This document shows, piece after piece, positions 1-5,084 of a stretch of 5,084 nt of DNA. Source of the DNA: Spirochaetaceae bacterium (GTDB taxonomy: Bacteria; Spirochaetota; Spirochaetia; B11-G9); contig DAOWMA010000191.1 in the NCBI GenBank assembly GCA_030643345.1, positions 1-5,084 of the forward strand, in the 5' to 3' direction. Position 1 is the stretch's first letter, and each line of letters starts with the position of its first letter. Below the pieces are notes generated by a model. That model was given only the letters and a program-made list of their open reading frames with translations, was not told the DNA's origin and ran no database searches. Position numbers and translations under genes: made by a program.

Positions 1-1
1 G

Positions 2-435
2 GTTAAATTAGAAATAAAGGCTTAGAAAGAAGATGATAAGCTAACTCCTGATCTTGTTTTCAGAGATCACTATGTTCTGGATTTCTTAAATCTAAAAGAT
101 ACCTATTCTGAGAGCGATTTAGAGGCATCTATTATTAGGGATATAGAAAGCTTTTTATTGGAATTAGGCAGTGGTTTTACTTTTATAACCCGACAAAAAA
201 GAATGATTATAGATAATGCGGATTTTGAACTGGATCTGCTTTTTTATCATAGAAAATTGAAAAGACTTATTGCTATTGATCTAAAAATTGGAAAGTTTAA
301 AGCTCAATATAAAGGTCAAATGGAACTGTATTTAAGATGGCTTGAACAAAATGAGATGGAATCTGATGAAAACCTGCCTATAGGTTTAATTCTCTGTGCA
401 GAGGGTAATTCTGAGCAAATTGAGTTATTACAGCT
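2..435 (+). pseudogene. Remnant of DUF1016/YhcG-type PDDEXK nuclease (C-terminal part)
   Basis: Translation in the frame beginning at base 2 gives the characteristic C-terminal half of the DUF1016 (YhcG) family: KLTPDLVFRD at 38-67, then FTFITRQKRM, DFELDLLFYHRKLKRLIAID, LKIGKFKAQYKGQMELYLRW and LPIGLILCAEG. The PDDEXK-type nuclease core is visible as the D of ELDLLFYH followed by the D-x-K of IDLKIGKF, so the catalytic residues survive. The gene is nevertheless broken. An in-frame TAG lies at 23-25, just before the conserved KLTPDLVF block, and family similarity stops near LLQL (425-436), after which the frame carries unrelated residues to a TGA at 488-490. A TTG at 158 could open a 110-codon frame, but this falls mid-domain and is not a credible native start. 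The N-terminal half, if any remains, lies outside the window. Family members are linked to mobile and restriction/defence loci. That is family knowledge; no function is expected here. Confidence 0.8.
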
Positions 436-498
436 CAAAGCGGAGAGCAGAGTATTGAAGCCCGATATGAAGATGAAACCGTCTGGTTGAGTCAAAAG
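424..498 (+). pseudogene. Fragment resembling the N-terminus of a RhuM-type protein
   Basis: In the frame starting at base 424 the translation reads VITAQSGEQSIEARY (424-468) and then EDETVWLSQK (469-498). The SGEQSIEARYEDETVWLSQ pattern resembles the opening of RhuM/virulence-associated proteins, which typically continue with a helix-turn-helix-like 'QMAELF' segment. Here that continuation is missing and the frame instead reads IRHSTLSV to a TAA at 541 or earlier. There is no start codon at the head, because the preceding in-frame codon is TGA (421-423). The fragment begins where similarity to the DUF1016 remnant ends, in a different frame, so the two appear joined by a deletion around 425-437. 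With only about 25 residues, the family assignment rests on a short pattern recalled from memory and needs a database search. It is non-functional on any reading. Confidence 0.5.
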
Positions 499-578
499 AT
501 CCGGCACAGTACTTTAAGCGTTTAAAAACAAGAGATGAAGAATTGAGAAAGCTTATTGATGAAGGGTGGAATAAATGA
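486..578 (+). pseudogene. Fragment resembling a BRO-N / phage antirepressor-type protein
   Basis: A third frame, starting at 486, reads VESKDPAQYFKRLKTRDEE (486-542) then LRKLIDEG (543-566) and ends WNK-TGA. The SKDPAQYF-KRLKTRDEEL pattern resembles the middle of BRO-N-type domains found in phage antirepressors and related mobile-element proteins, where the preceding sequence is usually a 'WFSVVDVVxVLT' segment. That segment is absent here. The reading frame upstream of 486 contains several stops, so this is a piece and not a gene. Its TGA (576-578) overlaps the purL start codon as ATGA, and the purL ribosome binding site lies inside it. It overlaps the RhuM-like fragment in another frame at 486-498, marking a second junction. 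The identification is tentative because only about 28 residues are available. Confidence 0.5.
561..569 (+). promoter_or_regulatory. Ribosome binding site of purL
   Basis: The purine-rich GAAGGGTGG lies five bases upstream of the ATG at 575 and is a plausible though imperfect Shine-Dalgarno sequence. Together with the family-typical N-terminus it supports ATG 575 as the start. It sits within the decayed BRO-like fragment, so the translation signal is made of remnant coding DNA. Confidence 0.6.
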
Positions 579-3500
579 AAAGCGTTTTTGTTGAGAAAAA
601 AAAGAACTACAATACTCAATCTATTAATTTACTTAATCAGCTTAAAGACCAGCTTAATATTTCTGATCTAAAAGGCTTGAGAATTCTTAATCGCTATGAC
701 TTTGAAGATCCCGGCGAGGAGCTGTATGAGAAAATCTGCAGGACAATTCTCTCTGAACCTCCTGTAGATAATCTTTATCAGGATGATTTTCCAATGATGC
801 ATGATGAGACAGCCTTTGCAGTTCTTTATCTAACCGGGCAGTTTGACCAGCGGGCTGATTCGGCTGCCCAGTGTATTCAGCTTTTAACACATGGGTCCCG
901 GCAGGATATAAATACTGCCCGTGTCTATATTCTAAAGGGAAATATCAGTAAAAAAGATCTGGAGAGGATTAAAAGCTATCTTATCAATAGTGTTGATTCA
1001 AAAGAGGGAAGTCCCTGGAGTGAGGATAAGCTCAGACCGGAATTGGTAGGTGTCCCGGAAGAGGTGGAATCTATCCAGGGGTTCATAAAAATGGATTCTG
1101 CTTCCCTTAAGGTGTTTCATGAAAATATGTCCCTTTCCATGAGTCTTGCTGATCTGAATTTTTGCCAGGAATATTTTAGTAATAAAGAGAAGAGAGATCC
1201 CACCCCTACCGAACTTAAAGTGCTTGATACCTACTGGTCTGATCACTGCAGGCATACAACCTTTACGACAGGTATTGATGAGGTTTCGATGACCGAAGGA
1301 CGGTTTACCAGGGTTATAGAAGAAACATATGACAGGTATCTGAAGACAAGAAAATATGTCTATGGTACTGATGAATTATCAAGGGATATTACCCTTATGG
1401 ATATGGCTGTTATCGGGATGAAGGACCTTGGAAAAAGAGGTTTACTGGAAGATCTTGATGTTTCCCAGGAGATAAATGCCTGCAGTATCAATATAGATGT
1501 TAAGGTTGGAGATGATTTTCAGAAATGGCTTCTTATGTTTAAAAACGAAACTCATAATCATCCAACAGAGATCGAACCCTTCGGAGGTGCTGCCACCTGT
1601 CTTGGGGGTGCTATTCGTGACCCCCTCTCCGGGCGTAGTTATGTATATCAGGCTATGAGGCTGACTGGAAGCGGAGACCCTACTGTTCCGATGGATCAGA
1701 CCCTGAAGGGGAAGCTTCCACAGCGAGTTATAACTCTGGGAGCGGCCGCCGGATACAGTTCCTATGGAAACCAGATTGGTATTGCCACCGGTCATGTCCG
1801 GGAGGTGTACGATGATGGTTTTATTGCAAAAAGGATGGAGATAGGAGCAGTAATAGGAGCGGCCCTTAAGGACAATGTTGTCCGCAGTACTCCGGTTGAG
1901 GGAGATGTGGTTATCCTGGTTGGAGGTATGACAGGGAGAGATGGCTGCGGTGGTGCAACTGGTTCCTCTAAAGTGCACAATGAAGATTCTGTGGAGACTG
2001 CCGGGGCGGAGGTCCAGAAGGGGAACCCCCCGGAAGAAAGAAAGCTTCAGCGGCTTTTTAGAAACGGGGAAGCTGCAAAACTGATAAAACGCTGCAACGA
2101 TTTTGGTGCCGGTGGTGTAAGTGTTGCAATTGGGGAGCTTACAGAGGGACTTGTAATTAATCTTGACAGAATACCTAAAAAATATGAGGGTCTTAGCGGC
2201 ACTGAACTTGCCATATCCGAATCACAGGAAAGAATGGCAGTTGTTGTAGCCGCTAATGATGAAGATCTTTTTTGTTCTTTGGCTGCAGAGGAAAATCTTC
2301 TTGCCACAAGGGTAGCAGTTGTTACTGATACAAATCGTCTTCAAATGGAATGGGAAGATAAACTTATTGTTGATCTTTCCAGAGATTTTCTGGATTCAGG
2401 GGGTGTTACAGCCCGGACAGATATTACAGTAAAGGCTCCTTCAGACAGAAGTTTTTTTGCTGATCGGACAGAGAAGTGTGGAACTGAGAGAGATAATCCT
2501 AAAACCCTGTACAATAAATGGATGGAGATTCTTGGGGACCTTAATGTATGCAGTCTGCAGGGCTTAAGTGAACGTTTTGACTCTACCATAGGTTCCGGTT
2601 CGGTACTACTTCCATTTGGCGGAAAATATCAGCTTACTCCCTTGGAGGCTATGGTTTCAAAGATTCCCGTTTATGATGTGGATACTTCTACTGTTAGTCT
2701 GATGAGTGAGGGATATCTTCCTGATATTGGTAAATGGAGTCCCTACCATGGGGCTGTTTATTCCATAGTAGAGGCAGTGACAAAGATTGCTGCTGCCGGA
2801 GGTGATTCCCATCGTATCCGTCTTACACTTCAGGAATATTTTGAAAACCTTGGTGGTGACAAGCTAAAGTGGGGCAAGCCGTTCGCATCTCTTTTAGGAG
2901 CCCTGAAAGTACAGAAGGAACTGTCAATTCCTGCAATTGGCGGGAAAGACAGTATGTCAGGATCTTTCAATGACCTGGTTGTTCCGCCAACTCTTGCTGC
3001 TTTCGCAGTATCAGTTGGAGAAGCTTCTGATATTATTTCACCGGAATTTAAGAAAACGGGCAGTGATATTGTTATTCTGGTTGTACAAAGGGATAAAGAT
3101 GAACTTCCTGATTTTGAAATAATGAAATCAAATCTGGATTTTCTGCATACTCTTATAAAAGATGGAAAGATATCCGCAGCCCATTCTGTGCGTTTTGGTG
3201 GAATTGCTGAATGCATAAGCAAAATGTGTTTCGGCAACATGATTGGGATAGAATTGGAGGACAGTTTTGATTTTTTTGAACCCATGTACGGATCAGTAAT
3301 TGTTGAATTAAAAGATAAATTTCCTGAACTTAAGGTCCCGGTCGGGGTTAGTATCCATAAACTTGGAGTAACAGTTCCAGGGGAAAAAATAAGCAGTAAT
3401 AATATAGTGATACCTCTGGAAGATGCCCTTTCAGCATGGTCAGGTCCCCTGGAAGATGTTTTTCCCACACATCATGCCGATGATACCCTTGTCACTCCGG

Positions 3501-4381
3501 TCCCCGAGCTTTTCGAGAGAGCTGAAGGAGTTAAAAGAATTGAAGGATCAAAGCTGTTAAAGCCAAACCTGTTAAAGAACGCTAAACCACAGGTCTGTAT
3601 TCCCGTGTTTCCCGGAACAAATTGTGAAATCGATTCAGCCAGACAGTTTACTAAGGCAGGCGCAGTTATCAAAAGCCCTGTTTTTCGCAATCAGCAAGTT
3701 CATGAGATTGAGGAATCTCTTTCCATTCTTGCAAAAGATATCAGAGAATCACAAATTGTAATGATCCCGGGTGGTTTCAGTGCAGGAGATGAGCCGGATG
3801 GTTCCGGAAAGTTTATTGCATCAGTTTTTAGAAACAACAAAATCGCGGATGCACTGATGGATCTTATAAATGAAAGAGACGGCCTTATTCTTGGAATATG
3901 CAATGGTTTTCAGGCCCTTTTAAAACTTGGCCTTCTCCCCTATGGTGAAATAAGGGATATGTCGTCTGATGCACCAACCTTGACCTTTAATAAAATAGGT
4001 CGTCATGTTTCCAGAATGGTCAGAACAAGTGTTGTATCTACCCTTTCTCCGTGGTATTCTTCCCTTAATCAGGGGATGATTCATACAGTTCCTGTTTCCC
4101 ATGGGGAAGGACGGTTTATTGGAAAAGATGAGGAGATTAGAGAACTTTTTGAATGTGGGCAGATAAGCAGCCGGTATGTAGATTTAGATGGCAATGTAAG
4201 TATGCAGTATCCTGCTAACCCTAACGGTTCTGCCTTTGCAGTTGAAGGGCTGACAAATCCGGACGGCAGAATTATGGGCAAGATGGGGCATTCCGAAAGA
4301 ACAGGAGATTTTATAGGTATAAATGTACCCGGAGATAAGGACCAGAAGATCTTTGAGTCCGGGGTTAATTATTTTGTATAA
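575..4381 (+). CDS. purL: Phosphoribosylformylglycinamidine synthase, single-chain (long) form
   Basis: This enzyme converts FGAR, glutamine and ATP to FGAM in the fourth step of cytoplasmic de novo purine synthesis. At 1268 residues it is a single-chain PurL that includes the parts encoded separately as PurS and PurQ in many bacteria. Residues 1-150 are the PurS-like N-terminal domain; the opening MKSVFVEKKK is typical and supports this start. A linker with WSDHCRHTTF (221-230) leads into the synthetase region, which has NETHNHPTEIEPFGGAAT (324-341), DFGAGG (509-514), ISESQERM (547-554) and IGGKDSMSG (788-796). From about 1004 follows a class I glutaminase domain: FPGTNCE (1012-1018), PGGFSAGDEPDGSG (1065-1078), nucleophile Cys1109 in GICNGFQ, and His1239/Glu1241 in GHSER. 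The H-x-E spacing matches the triad known in Salmonella PurL. PGGFSAGDEPDGSG and the overall pattern suggest the clade II long form (TIGR01857-like) rather than the gammaproteobacterial one. The frame is uninterrupted and no key residue appears lost. No purL-specific riboswitch or clear promoter is visible upstream. Confidence 0.97.
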   Translation: MKSVFVEKKKNYNTQSINLLNQLKDQLNISDLKGLRILNRYDFEDPGEELYEKICRTILSEPPVDNLYQDDFPMMHDETAFAVLYLTGQFDQRADSAAQCIQLLTHGSRQDINTARVYILKGNISKKDLERIKSYLINSVDSKEGSPWSEDKLRPELVGVPEEVESIQGFIKMDSASLKVFHENMSLSMSLADLNFCQEYFSNKEKRDPTPTELKVLDTYWSDHCRHTTFTTGIDEVSMTEGRFTRVIEETYDRYLKTRKYVYGTDELSRDITLMDMAVIGMKDLGKRGLLEDLDVSQEINACSINIDVKVGDDFQKWLLMFKNETHNHPTEIEPFGGAATCLGGAIRDPLSGRSYVYQAMRLTGSGDPTVPMDQTLKGKLPQRVITLGAAAGYSSYGNQIGIATGHVREVYDDGFIAKRMEIGAVIGAALKDNVVRSTPVEGDVVILVGGMTGRDGCGGATGSSKVHNEDSVETAGAEVQKGNPPEERKLQRLFRNGEAAKLIKRCNDFGAGGVSVAIGELTEGLVINLDRIPKKYEGLSGTELAISESQERMAVVVAANDEDLFCSLAAEENLLATRVAVVTDTNRLQMEWEDKLIVDLSRDFLDSGGVTARTDITVKAPSDRSFFADRTEKCGTERDNPKTLYNKWMEILGDLNVCSLQGLSERFDSTIGSGSVLLPFGGKYQLTPLEAMVSKIPVYDVDTSTVSLMSEGYLPDIGKWSPYHGAVYSIVEAVTKIAAAGGDSHRIRLTLQEYFENLGGDKLKWGKPFASLLGALKVQKELSIPAIGGKDSMSGSFNDLVVPPTLAAFAVSVGEASDIISPEFKKTGSDIVILVVQRDKDELPDFEIMKSNLDFLHTLIKDGKISAAHSVRFGGIAECISKMCFGNMIGIELEDSFDFFEPMYGSVIVELKDKFPELKVPVGVSIHKLGVTVPGEKISSNNIVIPLEDALSAWSGPLEDVFPTHHADDTLVTPVPELFERAEGVKRIEGSKLLKPNLLKNAKPQVCIPVFPGTNCEIDSARQFTKAGAVIKSPVFRNQQVHEIEESLSILAKDIRESQIVMIPGGFSAGDEPDGSGKFIASVFRNNKIADALMDLINERDGLILGICNGFQALLKLGLLPYGEIRDMSSDAPTLTFNKIGRHVSRMVRTSVVSTLSPWYSSLNQGMIHTVPVSHGEGRFIGKDEEIRELFECGQISSRYVDLDGNVSMQYPANPNGSAFAVEGLTNPDGRIMGKMGHSERTGDFIGINVPGDKDQKIFESGVNYFV

Positions 4382-4382
4382 C
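4353..4382 (+). promoter_or_regulatory. Candidate sigma70 promoter for the riboswitch-purE transcript
   Basis: TTGAGT (4353-4358) is followed after 18 bases by TATAAC (4377-4382). These match the -35 and -10 consensus at 4 of 6 and 5 of 6 positions. The -10 overlaps the purL stop codon. Transcription would begin near 4389-4391, about a dozen bases before the aptamer, which is a sensible geometry for a riboswitch leader. This was found by eye and short AT-rich matches occur by chance, so it remains a candidate. A purL-purE read-through transcript is equally possible. Confidence 0.4.
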
Positions 4383-4405
4383 TGAAATACTTTTTAAGTA
4401 TTTCA
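4383..4405 (+). repeat. Perfect 10-bp inverted repeat just after purL
   Basis: TGAAATACTT (4383-4392) and AAGTATTTCA (4396-4405) are perfect inverted copies with a TTT loop, starting one base after the purL stop codon. As RNA this is an AT-rich hairpin. It has no T-tract after the 3' arm, so it is not a convincing terminator. It shares bases 4403-4405 with the 5' strand of riboswitch helix P1, so the two structures compete at their edges. A transcript started near 4390 would lack most of the left arm, so the full hairpin could form only in RNA reading through from purL. Confidence 0.7.
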
Positions 4406-4475
4406 TCCGTATAACGCTGGTGATATGGACCGGCAGTTTCTACAGAGGGACCTTAAATCCTTCTACTATGGGTGA
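4403..4475 (+). promoter_or_regulatory. Guanine-class purine riboswitch aptamer
   Basis: The three-way junction fold can be drawn completely. P1 pairs 4403-4411 (TCATCCGTA) with 4467-4475 (TATGGGTGA), nine pairs including two G-U. P2 pairs GCTGGT (4416-4421) with ACCGGC (4429-4434) around loop GATATGG. J2/3 is AGTTTCTAC (4435-4443). P3 pairs AGAGGGA (4444-4450) with TCCTTCT (4458-4464) around loop CCTTAAA. The GG of loop 2 and CC of loop 3 are the conserved kissing contact, and ATAA and GTTTCTAC are the conserved junction bases. The position equivalent to xpt nucleotide 74, the Watson-Crick partner of the ligand, is C4466 in ACTATG, which specifies guanine or hypoxanthine; adenine switches have U there. 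It lies about 150 bases upstream of purE and is followed by an intrinsic terminator, so an OFF switch acting by transcription termination is inferred for purE and possible downstream genes. Confidence 0.95.
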
Positions 4476-4493
4476 TTCAGGTGAGGTCTCAAT

Positions 4494-4524
4494 TTACGTA
4501 ATAATTTTGATAATTGTTACGTAA
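4494..4524 (+). repeat. 13-bp inverted repeat built on two TTACGTAA palindromes
   Basis: TTACGTAATAATT (4494-4506) and AATTGTTACGTAA (4512-4524) pair over 13 positions, 12 Watson-Crick and one T-G, with loop TTGAT. Each arm contains the self-complementary octamer TTACGTAA (4494-4501 and 4517-4524), whose copies are 23 bases apart, about two helical turns. It lies between the aptamer and the terminator. It is not followed by a T-tract, so it is not itself an intrinsic terminator. It may be a structural spacer of the expression platform or a DNA site for a dimeric protein; the sequence does not decide between these. Confidence 0.75.
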
Positions 4525-4525
4525 G

Positions 4526-4573
4526 AAAAACCGTTATCCGATTGCCTCTGGTAGTCTGGTTGCGGTTTTTTTT
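4526..4573 (+). terminator. Intrinsic terminator of the riboswitch expression platform
   Basis: AAAAACCG (4526-4533) pairs with CGGTTTTT (4563-4570), and the T run is eight long (4566-4573). The stem can be extended inward with TATCCG (4535-4540) against TGGTTG (4557-4562), with T4534 bulged and one T-T mismatch. It lies 50 bases beyond the aptamer and ends about 50 bases before the purE start, the usual place for a riboswitch-controlled terminator. The long, partly unpaired apical region (4541-4556) is available for alternative pairing with upstream RNA. No single convincing antiterminator pairing was found by eye. Confidence 0.8.
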
Positions 4574-4589
4574 GATTATTAGTTTTTTA

Positions 4590-4606
4590 ACAGCACAAGT
4601 TGCTGT
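4590..4606 (+). other. Small hairpin directly before the purE ribosome binding site
   Basis: ACAGCA (4590-4595) and TGCTGT (4601-4606) are perfect inverted copies around loop CAAGT. The 3' arm ends exactly where AAGGAG begins, so the Shine-Dalgarno is left free and lies flush against the stem. The hairpin might shield the leader 5' of the ribosome site or be a chance repeat. It has no T-tract. Confidence 0.45.
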
Positions 4607-4612
4607 AAGGAG
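4607..4612 (+). promoter_or_regulatory. Ribosome binding site of purE
   Basis: AAGGAG is a near-perfect Shine-Dalgarno sequence ten bases before ATG 4623. It is downstream of the terminator and not part of the aptamer or terminator stems, which argues for control by termination and not by hiding the ribosome site. Confidence 0.85.
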
Positions 4613-4622
4613 TATTTATAAG

Positions 4623-5084
4623 ATGAAAGTTGGAATTATTATGGGAAGTAGTTCAGATAAAGATGTAATGAGAAATGCAGGAAGGGTACTGGATGAGTTT
4701 GGTGTATCCTGGAGCGCTCATATTATTTCTGCCCACAGGGCGCCTGAGTTACTCCGGGAACAAATTAGAAAGCTGGAAGCGGATGGTGTCGGCTGCTTTA
4801 TTGCCGGAGCAGGGCTGGCTGCCCATCTGCCCGGGGTAATTGCCTCTCTTACAACCATTCCTGTTGTAGGTGTACCGCTTAAGGCTGCTCTGGATGGAAT
4901 GGATTCACTTCTTTCCATTGTACAGATGCCGAAGGGAATTCCTGTAGCAACTGTGGGAATTAATAATTCATCAAATGCTGCACTTCTTGCTGTTCAGTTT
5001 TTGTACAGTGGGGATAGTGAGCTTCAAAATAAGATGAAGAAATACAGAGTTGATATGAAAGAAAAATTTGCAAAGGAAAATGAA
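4623..5084 (+). CDS. purE: N5-carboxyaminoimidazole ribonucleotide mutase, class I PurE (3' end outside window)
   Basis: PurE class I isomerises N5-CAIR, made by PurK, to CAIR, the sixth step of de novo purine synthesis in bacteria, and works as a cytoplasmic octamer. The 154 codons present cover nearly all of the usual 160-170 residues; no stop codon is reached. Visible motifs are the nucleotide-binding loop GIIMGSSSD (4-12), the active-site SAHRAPE with His38 (36-42), AGAGLAAHLPG (61-71), VVGVPL (81-86), DGMDSLLSIVQMPKGIPVAT (91-110) and NNSSNAALLA (114-123). AHLPG and SIVQMPKGIPVATV are hallmarks of class I; class II enzymes, which use CO2 and AIR directly, differ in these blocks. Class I therefore predicts a PurK elsewhere in the genome. 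The GLAAHLPG variant in place of the common GGAAHLPG is a mild difference. A strong AAGGAG precedes the ATG and MKVGIIMGS is the typical start. Expression is probably controlled by the guanine riboswitch and terminator immediately upstream. Confidence 0.96.
   Translation, partial: MKVGIIMGSSSDKDVMRNAGRVLDEFGVSWSAHIISAHRAPELLREQIRKLEADGVGCFIAGAGLAAHLPGVIASLTTIPVVGVPLKAALDGMDSLLSIVQMPKGIPVATVGINNSSNAALLAVQFLYSGDSELQNKMKKYRVDMKEKFAKENE

Noticed and set aside
158..490. An open frame of 110 codons starting with TTG, which could be called a small gene.
   Set aside because: It starts in the middle of a recognisable DUF1016 domain, has no ribosome binding site, and ends in residues unrelated to the family after a frame break, so it is part of a pseudogene.
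2830..3468. A 212-codon open frame on the minus strand, and another of 178 codons at 1442-1978.
   Set aside because: Both lie opposite purL, whose protein is conserved and continuous there. Their translations are low-complexity and S/T/P-rich with no recognisable motif, typical of antisense shadows.
4383..4405. The inverted repeat after purL as an intrinsic terminator.
   Set aside because: The stem is AT-rich and no T-run follows the 3' arm; the bases after it belong to the riboswitch P1 helix.
4403..4475. An adenine or 2'-deoxyguanosine riboswitch instead of a guanine one.
   Set aside because: The key position is C (4466), not the U of adenine switches, and the J2/3 and loop sequences follow the standard guanine pattern rather than the altered junction of deoxyguanosine switches.
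4623..5084. Class II PurE (AIR carboxylase using CO2).
   Set aside because: The AHLPG and SIVQMPKGIPVATV blocks and the spacing around SAHRAPE match class I enzymes.
1..5084. A novel defence system, CRISPR array, tRNA or intact mobile element.
   Set aside because: No spaced direct repeats, cloverleaf or intact transposase is present. The only accessory content is the three broken fragments at the left edge.

Overview
The window carries two genes of de novo purine synthesis on the + strand: a complete long-form purL (FGAM synthetase) and the nearly complete start of purE, separated by about 240 bases of regulatory DNA. It is preceded by about 570 bases of decayed accessory-gene remnants. The single-chain PurL resembles the 'clade II' form known from clostridia and some other anaerobes and spirochaetes. 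With moderately low G+C and a guanine-type purine riboswitch, this points to a Firmicutes- or Spirochaetota-like bacterium. The window alone cannot settle the lineage.

Bases 1-578 hold no intact gene. They read as three abutting fragments, each in a different frame: the C-terminal part of a DUF1016/YhcG-type PDDEXK nuclease (about 2-435), a short piece resembling the start of a RhuM-type protein (about 424-498), and a piece resembling a BRO-N/phage-antirepressor-type protein (about 486-578). The stop codon of the last fragment overlaps the purL start (ATGA). Such families are common in mobile and defence regions, so this looks like a deletion scar from a former island that now touches a housekeeping gene.

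Bases 575-4381 encode PurL, with N-terminal, synthetase and glutaminase parts on one chain and all recognisable catalytic motifs intact.

Bases 4353-4622 are densely regulatory. In order they hold a candidate sigma70 promoter overlapping the end of purL, a perfect short inverted repeat, a well-formed guanine riboswitch aptamer (4403-4475), a 13-bp AT-rich inverted repeat built on two TTACGTAA palindromes, an intrinsic terminator with eight T, a small hairpin, and a strong ribosome binding site for purE.

Bases 4623-5084 encode class I PurE and run off the window. The inferred logic is that guanine (or a close analogue) stabilises the aptamer and favours termination before purE. PurE and anything downstream would then be switched off when purines are plentiful, while purL, upstream of the switch, would not be directly controlled by it.
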